Under the pieces are notes generated by a model. That model worked only from the letters and a program-made list of their open reading frames with translations, ran no database searches and was not told where the DNA came from. The translations under genes and the position numbers were made by a program. This document shows positions 29,374 to 39,603 of a stretch of DNA of 41,134 nt, piece after piece; within the stretch, counting starts at the first letter, position 1; each line of letters opens with the position of its first letter. The DNA comes from Sedimenticola sp. (lineage in GTDB: Bacteria; Pseudomonadota; Gammaproteobacteria; Chromatiales; Chromatiaceae), in assembly GCA_027008705.1 (NCBI GenBank), contig JALVEB010000040.1, positions 1 to 41,134 of the forward strand, read 5' to 3'.

Positions 29374-31057
29374 GGAAACAAAGAAAACCAACTTCATTCG
29401 GCAGATCATCGAGGCCGACATCGCGGCCGGGAAAAACGGCGGCAAGGTGCGCACGCGCTTCCCGCCGGAGCCCAACGGCTATCTTCACATCGGGCATGCG
29501 AAATCGATCTGTCTGAACTTCGGCATCGCCGAGGATTACCCCGGCGCGACCTGCAATCTCCGTTTCGACGATACCAACCCGGAGAAGGAAGAGGCCGAAT
29601 ACGTGGAAGCCATCCAACGCGACGTCCATTGGCTGGGCTACGATTGGGGCGATCGTCTGTATTTTGCTTCCGATTACTTCGAGCAACTCTATCAATTTGC
29701 TGTTCAACTGATTGAAATGGGTAAGGCTTTTGTCTGCGATCTCTCGCCTGAAGAGATGCGCGCCTATCGCGGCACCCTGACCGAGCCGGGGCGCGAAAGC
29801 CCTTACCGGGAACGCTCCGTGGCCGAGAACCTGGATCTGTTCGCGCGCATGCGCGCCGGCGAGTTTCCGGACGGCAGCCGCACCCTGCGGGCCAGGATCG
29901 ACATGGCCTCGCCGAATCTCAACCTGCGCGATCCGACGATCTACCGTATCCGCCGCGGCCTGCGCCACCACCAGACCGGCGAGGCCTGGTGCATCTTCCC
30001 GATGTACGATTTCACCCACTGCCTCTCGGACATGCTCGAAGGCATCACCCACTCGCTGTGCACGCTGGAATTCGAAGACCACCGGCCACTCTACGACTGG
30101 TATCTGGACACCCTGAAAACCCCATGCCATCCGCGCCAGATCGAATTCTCGCGCTTGAATCTGGAATATACCGTGGTCAGCAAGCGCAAGCTGACCCAAC
30201 TGGTCGAAGAGGGCATCGTCGATGGCTGGGACGATCCGCGCATGCCGACCATCGCCGGCCTGCGCCGCCGGGGCGTGACCCCGGCGGCGATCCGCGAGTT
30301 CGCCGACCGCATCGGCGTCACCAAATCCGATAACCTCGTCGAGATGGGCCAGCTCGAAAACTGCATCCGCGATGACCTGAATCAGAACGCGCCGCGCGCA
30401 ATGGCCGTGCTCCGGCCGCTGAAGGTCGTGCTGACCGACTATCCAGAGGAACGCGAGGAATGGCTAGAGGCACCCCTGCATCCGCAGCGCGCCGAGATGG
30501 GCACGCGCCGCATCCCGTTCAGTCGCGAACTGTGGATCGATCGCAACGATTTCATGGAGGTGGCGCCGAACAAGAAATTCAAGCGCCTGGTCGCCGGTGG
30601 CGAGGTGCGCCTGCGCAATGCCTATGTCATCCGTTGCGACGAGGTGATCCGCGATGACGCCGGCGAGATCGTCGAGCTGCGGTGCAGTCACGATCCAGCC
30701 ACCCTCGGCGCCAACCCGGAAGGCCGCAAGGTCAAAGGCGTGATCCACTGGGTCTCGGCGCGTCATGCAATACGCGCCGAGGTGCGTCTCTATGACCGCC
30801 TGTTCGATCATCCAACGCCGGACAACGCGCGCGACGGCTCCAGCTTCCTTGAGCACATAAACCCCCACAGCCTGGAAGTGATCGAAGGCGCGATGCTCGA
30901 AGGCGGCCTCGCCGAAGCCGAGCCGGGCCAGGCCTGGCAGTTCGAGCGTGAAGGTTATTTCTGTCGCGATGACGGTAGTGAAGGCTTGGTGTTCAACCGC
31001 ACCATCACCTTGCGCGATACCTGGGCGAAGATCGAAAAACAGGCGCGCCAGGCCTGA
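29366..31057 (+). CDS. glnS: Glutaminyl-tRNA synthetase
   Basis: The 563-residue class I enzyme charges tRNA-Gln directly. Motifs: [15 protein letters not shown] with HIGH at 41-44, NLRFDDTNP, and the KMSKS-type VVSKRKL. The C-terminal anticodon-binding beta-barrels are complete. ATG 29366 lies within the end of gltX; TTG 29348 is an alternative but breaks the usual N-terminus. GlnRS is typical of Gammaproteobacteria. Confidence 0.95.
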   Translation: MPEETKKTNFIRQIIEADIAAGKNGGKVRTRFPPEPNGYLHIGHAKSICLNFGIAEDYPGATCNLRFDDTNPEKEEAEYVEAIQRDVHWLGYDWGDRLYFASDYFEQLYQFAVQLIEMGKAFVCDLSPEEMRAYRGTLTEPGRESPYRERSVAENLDLFARMRAGEFPDGSRTLRARIDMASPNLNLRDPTIYRIRRGLRHHQTGEAWCIFPMYDFTHCLSDMLEGITHSLCTLEFEDHRPLYDWYLDTLKTPCHPRQIEFSRLNLEYTVVSKRKLTQLVEEGIVDGWDDPRMPTIAGLRRRGVTPAAIREFADRIGVTKSDNLVEMGQLENCIRDDLNQNAPRAMAVLRPLKVVLTDYPEEREEWLEAPLHPQRAEMGTRRIPFSRELWIDRNDFMEVAPNKKFKRLVAGGEVRLRNAYVIRCDEVIRDDAGEIVELRCSHDPATLGANPEGRKVKGVIHWVSARHAIRAEVRLYDRLFDHPTPDNARDGSSFLEHINPHSLEVIEGAMLEGGLAEAEPGQAWQFEREGYFCRDDGSEGLVFNRTITLRDTWAKIEKQARQA

Positions 31058-31077
31058 CGGTCGGAGAGCGGTGCGCT

Positions 31078-31163
31078 ATGGAAGCCGCAGGGCAATCGCG
31101 CCAAAATTTTGAAATCAGGAAACGTCAAGCGAAATGAAGCGCAATTGCCCTGATGGAAGCCGC
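31078..31163 (+). repeat. 11-bp direct repeats flanking 61-bp element copy B
   Basis: ATGGAAGCCGC occurs at 31078-31088 and again at 31153-31163, directly on both sides of the 61-bp element. This looks like a target-site duplication. The site lies 20 bases after the glnS stop. Confidence 0.65.
31090..31150 (+). repeat. 61-bp inverted-repeat element, copy B
   Basis: The ends GGGCAATCGCGC and GCGCAATTGCCC are inverted with one mismatch. The interior shares TTTTGAAATCA and AAACGTCAAGCGAAAT with copy A. It is the only copy not joined to a REP. Confidence 0.85.
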
Positions 31164-31178
31164 GCTTCGAATTGCTGT

Positions 31179-31212
31179 GCGGGCTGTAGGCTGCTACCAT
31201 GGCCCGCTTTTT
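31179..31212 (+). terminator. Hairpin with T-run between glnS and thrS
   Basis: GCGGGC (31179-31184) pairs with GCCCGC (31202-31207), with a shorter inner TAG/CTA pairing, followed by five T. It could terminate the gltX-glnS transcript or act in the thrS leader. Confidence 0.55.
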
Positions 31213-31232
31213 CGTTACCGATGCAGGATCAT

Positions 31233-31253
31233 GTGATCTCGCGTATGGATCAC
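31233..31253 (+). promoter_or_regulatory. thrS operator resembling a tRNA-Thr anticodon arm
   Basis: GTGATCT pairs with GGATCAC (six Watson-Crick pairs and one T-G) and leaves a 7-base loop CGCGTAT. CGT occupies the anticodon places 34-36, followed by A at place 37. The hairpin sits directly before the ribosome-binding site, with CGT at -30 to -28. E. coli thrS has an operator of the same design that ThrRS binds to block ribosome access. Confidence 0.7.
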
Positions 31254-31271
31254 CACTGAAGGAGAGCGCGA

Positions 31272-33182
31272 ATGCCCGAAATCACCCTTCCCGATGGTTC
31301 GAAGCGTCATTTCGACCACCCTGTGACGGTGGCCGAGGTCGCCGCCGATATCGGACCGGGGCTGGCCAAGGCCACATTGGCCGGCAAGGTCGACGGCCGC
31401 CTGGTTGACGCCAGCTACCCGATCGCGCAAGACGCGGAGGTTGCGATCGTTACCGACAAGGACGAGGAGGGCCTGGAGATCCTCCGCCATTCCACCGCCC
31501 ACCTGCTGGCGATGGCGGTGAAGGAATTGTTCCCTGAGGCGCAGGTCACCATCGGGCCGACCATCGACGACGGCTTCTATTACGATTTTTCCTATCAGCG
31601 CCCGTTTACGCCGGAAGATCTGCAAGCCATCGAAAAAAAGATGGCGGAGCTGGCGAAACAGGATTTCCCGATCACGCGGAAGGTGATGAATCGAGAGGAA
31701 GCGATTGAATTCTTTCGTGGAATCGGTGAGGAATACAAGGCCGAGATCATCGAGGCCATCCCCGCGGGCGAGGAGCTTTCGTTATACAGCCAGGGCGATT
31801 TCACCGACCTGTGTCGCGGTCCCCATGTGCCGAGCACCGGAAAGCTGAAGTCGTTCAAGCTGATGAAGCTGGCCGGAGCCTACTGGCGTGGCGACTCCAA
31901 CAACGAGATGCTGCAACGCATCTACGGCACCGCGTGGCGCAACAAAAAAGAGCTGAAGGCCTATCTGCATCGTCTCGAAGAGGCCGAGAAACGCGATCAT
32001 CGCCGCATTGGCAAGGCGCTCGACCTCTTCCATGCGCAAGAAGAAGCGCCGGGCATGGTGTTCTGGCACGACAAGGGCTGGCGCGTCTACTTGCAGATCG
32101 AGCAATACATTCGCGACAAGCTGCGTGAACACGGCTATCAAGAGGTACACACGCCGCAGATCATCGATCGCAGCCTGTGGGAGAAGTCCGGGCACTGGGA
32201 GAAGTTCCAGGAGATGATGTTCACGACGCATTCCGAGAACCGTGATTTCGCAATCAAGCCGATGAACTGCCCGGCGCATATCCAGATCTACAACCACGGA
32301 CTGAAATCCTATCGCGATCTGCCGCTGCGTCTTGCCGAGTTCGGCTCCTGTCACCGCAACGAGCCGTCGGGCACCTTGCACGGTCTGATGCGGGTGCGTA
32401 ACTTCACCCAGGACGACGCCCACATCTTCTGTACCGAAGAGCAGATCCTCGACGAGGTCTCGGCGTTCATCGATCTGCTGTTCGAGGTCTACCGGGATTT
32501 CGGTTTCGACGAGGTGCTGGTCAAGCTTTCGACCCGTCCCGAGCAACGCGTCGGCGCCGACGAACTCTGGGACAAGGCCGAGCGCTCGCTCGAAGAGGCG
32601 CTGAATCAGAAAGGACTGGAGTGGGAGCTGCAACCGGGCGAGGGCGCCTTCTATGGTCCGAAGATCGAGTTCTCGTTGCGTGACTGCCTGGGGCGCGTCT
32701 GGCAGCTCGGCACCATCCAACTGGATTTCTCGATGCCGGAACGGTTGGGCGCCCACTATGTCGCCGAGGACAACCGCAAGCGCGTGCCGGTGATGCTGCA
32801 CCGCGCCATCCTTGGCTCGCTGGAACGTTTCATCGGCATCCTGATCGAGCACTATGCCGGCGCGTTGCCGGTGTGGCTGGCGCCGACCCAGGCGGTGGTG
32901 ATGAACATCACCGATCGTCAGGAGTCGACGGCGCGAGAGATCACGCAAAAGCTTGCCGATACCGGTTTTCGCGTAGAATCCGACTTGAGAAACGAGAAAA
33001 TCGGTTTTAAAATTCGAGAACATACCTTGCACAAGGTGCCGTATCTGCTGGTCGTCGGGGATCGCGAGGTAGAGAACGGCACGGTCGCGGTGCGCACGCG
33101 CGCCGGCGAGGATCTCGGCGCCATGCCGGTCGGGGATTTCATCCAGCGCTTGCGCGATGAAACCGGCCGGCGTGGCGCCTGA
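31272..33182 (+). CDS. thrS: Threonyl-tRNA synthetase
   Basis: The 636-residue class II enzyme has an N-terminal TGS domain (1-60), the editing domain with His73 and His77 in RHSTAHLLA and Cys in DLCRGPHVP, the catalytic core with zinc ligand Cys in PMNCPAH, and a C-terminal anticodon domain. It charges tRNA-Thr and removes Ser mischarged on it. The GGAGAG ribosome-binding site is next to the operator hairpin. First gene of the thrS-infC-rpmI-rplT-pheST order. Confidence 0.97.
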   Translation: MPEITLPDGSKRHFDHPVTVAEVAADIGPGLAKATLAGKVDGRLVDASYPIAQDAEVAIVTDKDEEGLEILRHSTAHLLAMAVKELFPEAQVTIGPTIDDGFYYDFSYQRPFTPEDLQAIEKKMAELAKQDFPITRKVMNREEAIEFFRGIGEEYKAEIIEAIPAGEELSLYSQGDFTDLCRGPHVPSTGKLKSFKLMKLAGAYWRGDSNNEMLQRIYGTAWRNKKELKAYLHRLEEAEKRDHRRIGKALDLFHAQEEAPGMVFWHDKGWRVYLQIEQYIRDKLREHGYQEVHTPQIIDRSLWEKSGHWEKFQEMMFTTHSENRDFAIKPMNCPAHIQIYNHGLKSYRDLPLRLAEFGSCHRNEPSGTLHGLMRVRNFTQDDAHIFCTEEQILDEVSAFIDLLFEVYRDFGFDEVLVKLSTRPEQRVGADELWDKAERSLEEALNQKGLEWELQPGEGAFYGPKIEFSLRDCLGRVWQLGTIQLDFSMPERLGAHYVAEDNRKRVPVMLHRAILGSLERFIGILIEHYAGALPVWLAPTQAVVMNITDRQESTAREITQKLADTGFRVESDLRNEKIGFKIREHTLHKVPYLLVVGDREVENGTVAVRTRAGEDLGAMPVGDFIQRLRDETGRRGA

Positions 33183-33190
33183 TACCGGAA

Positions 33191-33237
33191 GCTTGCCTGG
33201 CTCGCTCCGTTGGGGCGGACGAACCGGGCGGGCTTTT
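33191..33237 (+). terminator. Long hairpin with T-runs between thrS and infC
   Basis: Bases 33191-33210 pair with about 33214-33233 over some 18 positions (several G-T pairs, two mismatches). TTTT and then TTTTT follow. It has the form of an intrinsic terminator or attenuator, so infC expression may depend on readthrough or on an internal promoter. Confidence 0.6.
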
Positions 33238-33268
33238 GTTGTTTTTGTCATCGTTCGGAGAAATTGTT

Positions 33269-33787
33269 ATCGCTAAACCAAAGAGAAGTCGTTTGAATGC
33301 CGACATCACCGCGCCGCAGGTGCGATTGATCGGCTCGGACGGCGAGCAGGTCGGCATCGTGCCGATCGAGGAAGCGCTGGAAAAGGCCCGGAGCGAAAGC
33401 CTGGATCTGGTCGAGATCGTACCGAATGCCGAGCCGCCGGTATGCCGCATCATGGACTACGGCAAGTTCGTCTTCGAGCAGAAGAAGCAGAAACAGGCCG
33501 CGAAGAAGAAGCAGAAGCAGGTGCAGGTCAAGGAAATGAAATTCAGACCGCACACCGGCGAGGGTGATTACCAGGTCAAGCTCCGCAACGTGCGCCGCTT
33601 TCTGGAAGACGGCGATCGCGCCAAGATCACGATGCGTTTTCGGGGCCGTGAGCATGCCCATCGTGAGCTTGGCCTGAAGGTGTTGCAGCGTATCGAGAAA
33701 GATCTCGAAGAGATGGCGACCGTCGAGCAGAAACCGGCCATGGAAGGGCGCCAGATGGTGATGGTGCTGGCGCCGAAGAAGAAATAG
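33269..33787 (+). CDS. infC: Translation initiation factor IF-3
   Basis: The 172-residue product begins [13 protein letters not shown] and contains [21 protein letters not shown], the IF3 signature. IF3 checks the start codon and fMet-tRNA. No ATG or GTG lies near the start. GGAG at 33257-33260 stands eight bases before ATC 33269 and only two before ATT 33263; I choose ATC. TTG codons at 33236-33245 lack a ribosome-binding site. Rare AUU or AUC starts let IF3 limit its own synthesis in E. coli (AUU) and Myxococcus (AUC). Confidence 0.9.
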   Translation: MAKPKRSRLNADITAPQVRLIGSDGEQVGIVPIEEALEKARSESLDLVEIVPNAEPPVCRIMDYGKFVFEQKKQKQAAKKKQKQVQVKEMKFRPHTGEGDYQVKLRNVRRFLEDGDRAKITMRFRGREHAHRELGLKVLQRIEKDLEEMATVEQKPAMEGRQMVMVLAPKKK

Positions 33788-33813
33788 CCCGCGCGACTCG
33801 ATTCGATTTAGCG

Positions 33814-33848
33814 GACGACGATGGGCCCAAGGCATTGCCCGCGTCGTC
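33814..33848 (+). promoter_or_regulatory. Hairpin in the rpmI leader
   Basis: GACGAC (33814-33819) pairs with GTCGTC (33843-33848) and inner GGGC (33823-33826) with GCCC (33837-33840); TTT follows. In E. coli L20 represses rpmI-rplT by binding the rpmI leader. This is a candidate for that site or a weak attenuator. Confidence 0.4.
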
Positions 33849-33883
33849 TTTCACGTACTCATTTTGTCTATCAGGAGTCGAAA

Positions 33884-34078
33884 ATGCCCAAGATCAAGAC
33901 CAACCGTGGTGCCGCGAAGCGGTTCAGAAAAACCGGAGGCGGCGCGATCAAGCGCGCCCAATCCCACCGTCGTCATATCCTGACGAAGAAGAGCACCAAG
34001 CGCATGCGCCATCTGCGCGCGCCCGCGCGCTTGCACAAGGTCGATGTCGCCGCCGCGCGTCGCATGCTGCCGTACTGA
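33884..34078 (+). CDS. rpmI: 50S ribosomal protein L35
   Basis: The 64-residue product [20 protein letters not shown] is L35. ATG 33884 has CAGGAG upstream; the longer frame is not conserved. It is 15 bases before rplT. Confidence 0.96.
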   Translation: MPKIKTNRGAAKRFRKTGGGAIKRAQSHRRHILTKKSTKRMRHLRAPARLHKVDVAAARRMLPY

Positions 34079-34093
34079 TCCAGGAGACGAACA

Positions 34094-34453
34094 ATGCCCA
34101 GAGTGAAACGTGGGGTTACCGCACACGCCCGCCACAAGAAGGTACTGAAGGAAGCCAAGGGGTACTATGGCGCGCGCAGCAAGGTCTATCGCGTCGCCAA
34201 GCAGGCGGTCATCAAGGCAGGGCAGTATGCCTACCGTGACCGCCGCCAGCGCAAGCGCCAGTTTCGCGCGCTGTGGATTGCGCGAATCAACGCTGGCGCG
34301 CGTGAGAACGGCCTTTCCTACAGCCGCATGATGCACGGCCTGAAACTGGCCGGTATCGAGGTCGATCGCAAGATGCTCGCGGACCTGGCGATCCACGACA
34401 AGGGCGCTTTCAGCGCCCTGGCGGAAAAGGCCAAGGCCAGCCTTCCGGCATAG
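34094..34453 (+). CDS. rplT: 50S ribosomal protein L20
   Basis: The 119-residue product [19 protein letters not shown] is L20, an early 50S assembly protein and, in E. coli, a translational repressor of rpmI and rplT. The core [20 protein letters not shown] is present. Confidence 0.98.
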   Translation: MPRVKRGVTAHARHKKVLKEAKGYYGARSKVYRVAKQAVIKAGQYAYRDRRQRKRQFRALWIARINAGARENGLSYSRMMHGLKLAGIEVDRKMLADLAIHDKGAFSALAEKAKASLPA

Positions 34454-34549
34454 CGCCGGCTCGTTCCAGCTTGAGAGCCCCCCGGGCGGCGGAACCGCTT
34501 GCCCATGGGGTTTCCTCAAGCGATCGATCCTTTCCGCGCGACGAGTAAC

Positions 34550-34580
34550 AAGGGAGAGGCCGCTGGTCTTTCCCTTTTTT
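34550..34580 (+). terminator. Intrinsic terminator before pheS
   Basis: A 12-bp stem (34550-34561 with 34565-34576, two G-T pairs) with a GCT loop is followed by T to 34580. It may end the infC-rplT transcript or be the attenuator of pheST. A second possible stem CGCTTG/CAAGCG (34496-34501 and 34517-34522) lies upstream. Confidence 0.8.
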
Positions 34581-34704
34581 GCGTTCAAGGGGCGCTCATC
34601 GTTCAGGGAAGGGCCGGGCGGGCAGGCCCCGTCCCCCCGGTGCGCTGGAAGCTGCTGAGTTGGATCCTGGAGGCTCCAAACTCGGCTGGTTTCCAGTGTT
34701 CGGC

Positions 34705-35778
<1,074 letters not shown>

Positions 35779-35789
35779 GGGTTGGGAAA

Positions 35790-38168
35790 ATGCGTATCAG
35801 TGAAGCCTGGTTGCGTGAATGGGTGAACCCGGAGGCTGGGGTCGAAACCCTGGCGCATCAGTTGACTATGGCCGGGCTCGAGGTGGAAGCGATCGAGTCT
35901 GTGGCGCCGGCGTTCCACGGCGTGGTGATCGGGCGGGTAGAGGCCCTGGAGCCCCATCCGGACGCCGACAAGCTGCGTGTCTGCCAAGTCGATGTCGGCG
36001 CCGGAGAATCGTTGCAGATCATCTGCGGCGCGGCCAATGTCGCTGCCGGCATGAAGGTGCCGGTGGCCACCGTTGGCGCGGAATTACCCGGTGACGTTCA
36101 CATCGGGCGCGTCGAGCTTCGCGGGATCGAATCCTTCGGCATGATCTGCTCGGCGGCCGAACTCGGGCTCGCGGAAGCGTCCGACGGCATTCTGCCGCTG
36201 CCGGACGAGGCGCCGGTGGGCAGCGATTTTCGTGCCTGGGCCGGTCTCGACGACCATGCGATCGAGATCGGTCTGACGCCGGATCGCGGCGATTGCCTGT
36301 CGATTGCCGGCATCGCGCGCGAGGTCGGCGTGATCGACCGTTTGCCGTTGCATTGGCCGGATCTGTCGCCGGTGACCGCCGCCGGCGAGCGGCGGCTCGA
36401 GGTACGGCTGGAGGCCCCGGAAGCTTGTCCGCGCTACCTCGGACGCGTGATCGAGGGTGTCGACCCGGCGGCGGAAACCCCGTTCTGGATGCGCGAGAAG
36501 CTGCGGCGCTGCGGCCTGCGCAGCATCGATCCGATCGTTGACGTGACCAACTTTGTACTGCTCGAGCTGGGTCAGCCGATGCATGCCTTCGATCTGGCGC
36601 GTATCGATGGCGCCATCCATGCGCGCCAGGCGCGCTCCGGCGAGCGACTCGCGCTGCTCAACGGCGACGAGATCGAATTGCGGGACGACAACCTGGTGAT
36701 CGCCGACGATCACCGGCCGCTGGCGTTGGCCGGGATCATGGGCGGCGCGGATTCGGCGGTCTCCGGCGAGACCCGCGACATCCTGCTCGAAGCCGCCCAT
36801 TTCTCGCCGCTGGCGATCGCCGGGCGCGCGCGCGCGCACGGCCTGCACACCGATTCCTCGCACCGCTTCGAGCGTGGCGTCGATCCCGAGTTGCCGCCGC
36901 GCGCGATCGAGCGCGCCACCGCGTTGATTCTGTCGATCTGCGGTGGAACCCCCGGGCCGGTGGTCGAGGCATTGGAGCCCGGACAGTTGCCGCGACGCGA
37001 GCCGATCCAACTGCGTCCCGGACGCATCGTCGCGCTGCTCGGCATCGGCGTGCCGGACGACGAGGTCGTCGACATCCTGCAACGCCTCGAGATGCGTGTC
37101 GAAGCAGCGGACGGAGGCTGGCGCGTGACGCCACCGAGCCACCGCTTCGACATCGCCATCGAGGCCGACCTGATCGAAGAGATCGGCCGCATCTTCGGTT
37201 ACGAGAACATCCCCGACCAGCGTGCCTGCTCGGTGATGCGCATGCATCCGGCGCCCGAGAGCCATGTGCCACTGCAACGCGCGCGATTGTCGCTCGTCGA
37301 CCGCGACTACCAGGAGGCCATCACCTACAGCTTCATCGCGCCCGAGACCCAGGCGCTGATCACGCCGGAGGAAGAACCGATCGCGCTCGCCAACCCGATC
37401 TCGGTCGAGATGTCGGTGATGCGCGCCTCACTGTGGCCCGGTCTGCTCCAGACCGCGGCCTACAATCTGGCGCGCCAACAGGACCGGGTGCGTCTGTTCG
37501 AGAGCGGCCTGGTGTTCCGCAAGCGCGAAGAAGCCATCGAGCAGCACCCCGCGCTCGCCGGCCTGATTCAGGGCGCGCGCTGGCCCGAACAATGGGGCGC
37601 GGAGGATACCCGGGTCGACTTCTTCGATCTGAAGGCTGATGTCGAGGCCCTGCTGGCGGTTCACGGCGTGGATCGCGAGTGCCGCTTCGAGGCCGCCGCT
37701 CACCCGGCCTTGCACCCGGGGCAAAGCGCGCGCATTGCGCGCGACGAAACCCATGTCGGCTGGCTCGGCATGCTGCACCCGCGTCTTGAGAAACCGCTTG
37801 GCCTGCCCGCGGGCGTGTTCCTGTTCGAGCTTTCGCTGCCGGCCTTGGAAGGCGGCCGGGCGCCTTCCTTCGCGCCGTTGTCGCGCTTCCCCGCGATTCG
37901 TCGCGACTTCGCCCTGGTGATGGACCGGGATCTCGACTACGGACGTGTGCTCGAGACCGTCCGCGCGCGCGGCGGCAAACTGCTGCGCGATGCCCGCCTA
38001 TTCGACGTCTACACTGGGGAAAATATAGAGCCGAATCGAAAAAGTCTTGCTTTAGCACTGATATTACAGGATTATTCCGAGACGCTGACCGATGAAAGGG
38101 TCGACCGGCTGTGTCGGGGCATCCTCGACGGGCTGGCGGAAGAACTGGACATATCGTTGAGAGACTGA
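35790..38168 (+). CDS. pheT: Phenylalanyl-tRNA synthetase beta subunit
   Basis: The 792-residue product starts MRISEAWLREWVNPEAG and carries the EMAP-like tRNA-binding domain (GRVEALEPHPDADKLRVCQV, about 48-67), the B3/B4 editing domain, B5, the inactive synthetase-like core and a C-terminal ferredoxin-fold anticodon-binding domain. It edits Tyr-tRNA-Phe. ATG 35790 is 11 bases after pheS; the long open frame upstream is a shadow of pheS. Confidence 0.97.
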   Translation: MRISEAWLREWVNPEAGVETLAHQLTMAGLEVEAIESVAPAFHGVVIGRVEALEPHPDADKLRVCQVDVGAGESLQIICGAANVAAGMKVPVATVGAELPGDVHIGRVELRGIESFGMICSAAELGLAEASDGILPLPDEAPVGSDFRAWAGLDDHAIEIGLTPDRGDCLSIAGIAREVGVIDRLPLHWPDLSPVTAAGERRLEVRLEAPEACPRYLGRVIEGVDPAAETPFWMREKLRRCGLRSIDPIVDVTNFVLLELGQPMHAFDLARIDGAIHARQARSGERLALLNGDEIELRDDNLVIADDHRPLALAGIMGGADSAVSGETRDILLEAAHFSPLAIAGRARAHGLHTDSSHRFERGVDPELPPRAIERATALILSICGGTPGPVVEALEPGQLPRREPIQLRPGRIVALLGIGVPDDEVVDILQRLEMRVEAADGGWRVTPPSHRFDIAIEADLIEEIGRIFGYENIPDQRACSVMRMHPAPESHVPLQRARLSLVDRDYQEAITYSFIAPETQALITPEEEPIALANPISVEMSVMRASLWPGLLQTAAYNLARQQDRVRLFESGLVFRKREEAIEQHPALAGLIQGARWPEQWGAEDTRVDFFDLKADVEALLAVHGVDRECRFEAAAHPALHPGQSARIARDETHVGWLGMLHPRLEKPLGLPAGVFLFELSLPALEGGRAPSFAPLSRFPAIRRDFALVMDRDLDYGRVLETVRARGGKLLRDARLFDVYTGENIEPNRKSLALALILQDYSETLTDERVDRLCRGILDGLAEELDISLRD

Positions 38169-38174
38169 CTGAAT

Positions 38175-38483
38175 ATGGCATTGACCAAGGCAGACATGGT
38201 CGAACATCTGTTCGAGGAACTGGGACTGAACAAACGCGAGGCCAAGGATCTGGTCGAGATGTTCTTCGAAGAGATCCGCCAGGCGCTGGAACGGGGGGAG
38301 CAGGTCAAGCTATCGGGCTTCGGAAACTTCGACCTGCGCGAGAAGCGCCAGCGGCCTGGACGCAACCCCAAAACCGGCGAGGAGATCCCGATATCCGCAC
38401 GGCGCGTCGTGACCTTCCGCCCTGGACAGAAACTCAAGGCGAGGGTAGAGGCCTATGCTGGACGCGACGAACTCGAAAACTGA
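38175..38483 (+). CDS. ihfA: Integration host factor subunit alpha
   Basis: The 102-residue DNA-bending protein has the family motif [19 protein letters not shown] with Pro65 at the tip that intercalates DNA. It pairs with IhfB (not in window). It is six bases after pheT, so it is probably co-transcribed as in E. coli. Confidence 0.96.
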   Translation: MALTKADMVEHLFEELGLNKREAKDLVEMFFEEIRQALERGEQVKLSGFGNFDLREKRQRPGRNPKTGEEIPISARRVVTFRPGQKLKARVEAYAGRDELEN

Positions 38484-38817
38484 ACTGCCGCCGATCCCTG
38501 GAAAGCGCTACTTCACGATCGGCGAAGTCAGCGAACTGTGCGCGGTGAAGCCGCATGTGCTGCGCTACTGGGAACAGGAATTCCCGCAGCTCAAACCCGT
38601 CAAGCGGCGTGGCAACCGGCGCTACTACCAGCGCCATGACGTCATGATTGTTCGCCAGATCCGCAGCCTGCTATACGAACAGGGCTTCACCATTGGCGGT
38701 GCTCGTCAACAACTGGCCGCGGGTGACTCGCCTGCCGCCGATCGCATTCAAAGCCATGAGATCGTCAAACAGATGTTGTCCGAGCTCGAAGATCTCCTGA
38801 AGGTGCTGAAGGGCTGA
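38455..38817 (+). CDS. MerR-family transcriptional regulator
   Basis: The 120-residue protein has an N-terminal MerR helix-turn-helix ([28 protein letters not shown], about 19-46, with the RR-YY wing [10 protein letters not shown]) and a short C-terminal helix. No metal-binding Cys are present. It overlaps the ihfA end by 29 bases, an arrangement conserved in many Gammaproteobacteria. Target genes are unknown. Confidence 0.9.
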   Translation: MLDATNSKTELPPIPGKRYFTIGEVSELCAVKPHVLRYWEQEFPQLKPVKRRGNRRYYQRHDVMIVRQIRSLLYEQGFTIGGARQQLAAGDSPAADRIQSHEIVKQMLSELEDLLKVLKG

Positions 38818-38819
38818 TT

Positions 38820-38835
38820 TATACTCGTCGCCCAT
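38820..38835 (+). repeat. 16-base repeat, copy 2
   Basis: Identical to 19029-19044. It begins three bases after the MerR stop codon. See copy 1. Confidence 0.4.
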
Positions 38836-38865
38836 CGCGCATAAATGCCATCGACCCGACAAGGC

Positions 38866-38895
38866 GCAGGCCCGATCAAGCGCAGCGGATCGGGC
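38866..38895 (+). repeat. REP palindrome, copy 2
   Basis: A GCAG head is followed by perfect 8-bp arms GCCCGATC (38870-38877) and GATCGGGC (38888-38895) around AAGCGCAGCG. Confidence 0.8.
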
Positions 38896-38951
38896 AGCGG
38901 CGCCATTGCGCGGCGCCGCCGCAGCCTACAGTGGTTTTTCGCCACATGGGC

Positions 38952-38981
38952 GCAGGCCCGATCAAGCGCAGCGGATCGGGC
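38952..38981 (+). repeat. REP palindrome, copy 3
   Basis: GCAG head with perfect arms GCCCGATC/GATCGGGC; part of the first 110-bp unit. Confidence 0.8.
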
Positions 38982-39061
38982 GGTGACGCAATTGCGCGGC
39001 CCCGCCGCAGCCGATTCCGCGGTACTTGAACCGGCCTACAGCGGTTTTTCGCCACATGGGC

Positions 39062-39091
39062 GTAGGCCCGATCAAGCGCAGCGGATCGGGC
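39062..39091 (+). repeat. REP palindrome, copy 4
   Basis: GTAG head with perfect arms GCCCGATC/GATCGGGC; part of the second 110-bp unit. Confidence 0.8.
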
Positions 39092-39171
39092 GGTGACGCA
39101 ATTGCGTGGCCCCGCCGCAGCCGATTCCGCGGTACTTGAACCGGCCTACAGCGGTTTTTCGCCATATGGGC

Positions 39172-39200
39172 GTTGGTTCGATCAAGCGAGCGGATCGGGC
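39172..39200 (+). repeat. REP palindrome, copy 5 (degenerate)
   Basis: The head is GTTG, the left arm is changed to GTTCGATC and one loop base is lost; the right arm GATCGGGC is intact and runs into 61-bp element copy C. Confidence 0.65.
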
Positions 39201-39257
39201 GACAGCGCTAAGCCTTTGAAACCACGAAGCGTCTAGCGAAATCAAGTGCGATGGCCC
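39197..39257 (+). repeat. 61-bp inverted-repeat element, copy C (diverged)
   Basis: Same length as copies A and B, with ends GGGCGACAGCGC and GTGCGATGGCCC (8 of 12 complementary). The interior keeps TTTGAAA and AGCGAAATCAAG. Like copy A it shares GGGC with a REP in front. Confidence 0.75.
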
Positions 39258-39278
39258 TGATAGGCGACGCGTATGCAA

Positions 39279-39307
39279 TTGACAGAACGCACATAAACCC
39301 CTAGGAT
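39279..39307 (+). promoter_or_regulatory. tRNA-Pro promoter
   Basis: A perfect TTGACA (39279-39284), a 17-base spacer and TAGGAT (39302-39307) precede the tRNA by 13 bases. The stretch after the -10 is GCCGGG, a GC-rich discriminator as found in stable-RNA promoters under stringent control. Confidence 0.75.
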
Positions 39308-39320
39308 GCCGGGTTCCGGT

Positions 39321-39397
<77 letters not shown>

Positions 39398-39603
39398 TTA
39401 TCTTTGAGTTCATCCTCGATATACACAGCACGCCCAAGCGCACGGCTCCGTCCAAGCGCGGCAAAGAGGATTTGAACCGCTGCACCACAGGCGGATTTCC
39501 GTTATATTCTCGTTGCCCTCCCGGGTTCGTTCAGTGCGCTTTTCCGTTCCGGTCGCTTTGCCTTGTTTTACGAAAGAGGTGATCCTCCCCGGCATTGTGA
39601 CGG
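39398..39603. other. Gap after tRNA-Pro with an inverted tRNA-like fragment
   Basis: AGAGGATTTGAACC at 39465-39478, read on the minus strand as GGTTCAAATCCTCT, matches the T-arm of the tRNA-Pro (GGTTCGAATCCTCT) at 13 of 14 bases. No full cloverleaf surrounds it. No gene is supported here. Confidence 0.45.

Larger units (their letters stand above)
38925..39200 (+). repeat. Tandem array with a 110-bp period
   Basis: Two nearly identical 110-bp units (38925-39034, 39035-39144) are followed by a partial third (39145 to about 39200); a truncated unit precedes them at 38860-38924. Each unit has a block beginning CCTACAG.GGTTTTTCGCC, one REP, and CGGTGACGCAATTGCG. The two full units differ at only a few bases, so duplication is recent or maintained. 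Confidence 0.85.
38818..39320. other. 503-base gap filled with repeats before tRNA-Pro
   Basis: No gene is supported. It contains the second copy of the 16-base repeat, four REP palindromes in a 110-bp tandem array, the third 61-bp element and the tRNA promoter. Open frames in the array are by-products of the repeats. Confidence 0.8.

Noticed and set aside
38860-39200. Repeat array as a CRISPR
   Set aside because: The period is 110 bp, both halves of the unit are conserved, and there are no variable spacers or cas genes.
39459-39490. Second tRNA gene on the minus strand
   Set aside because: Only a T-arm-like piece is present; acceptor, D and anticodon arms cannot be built.
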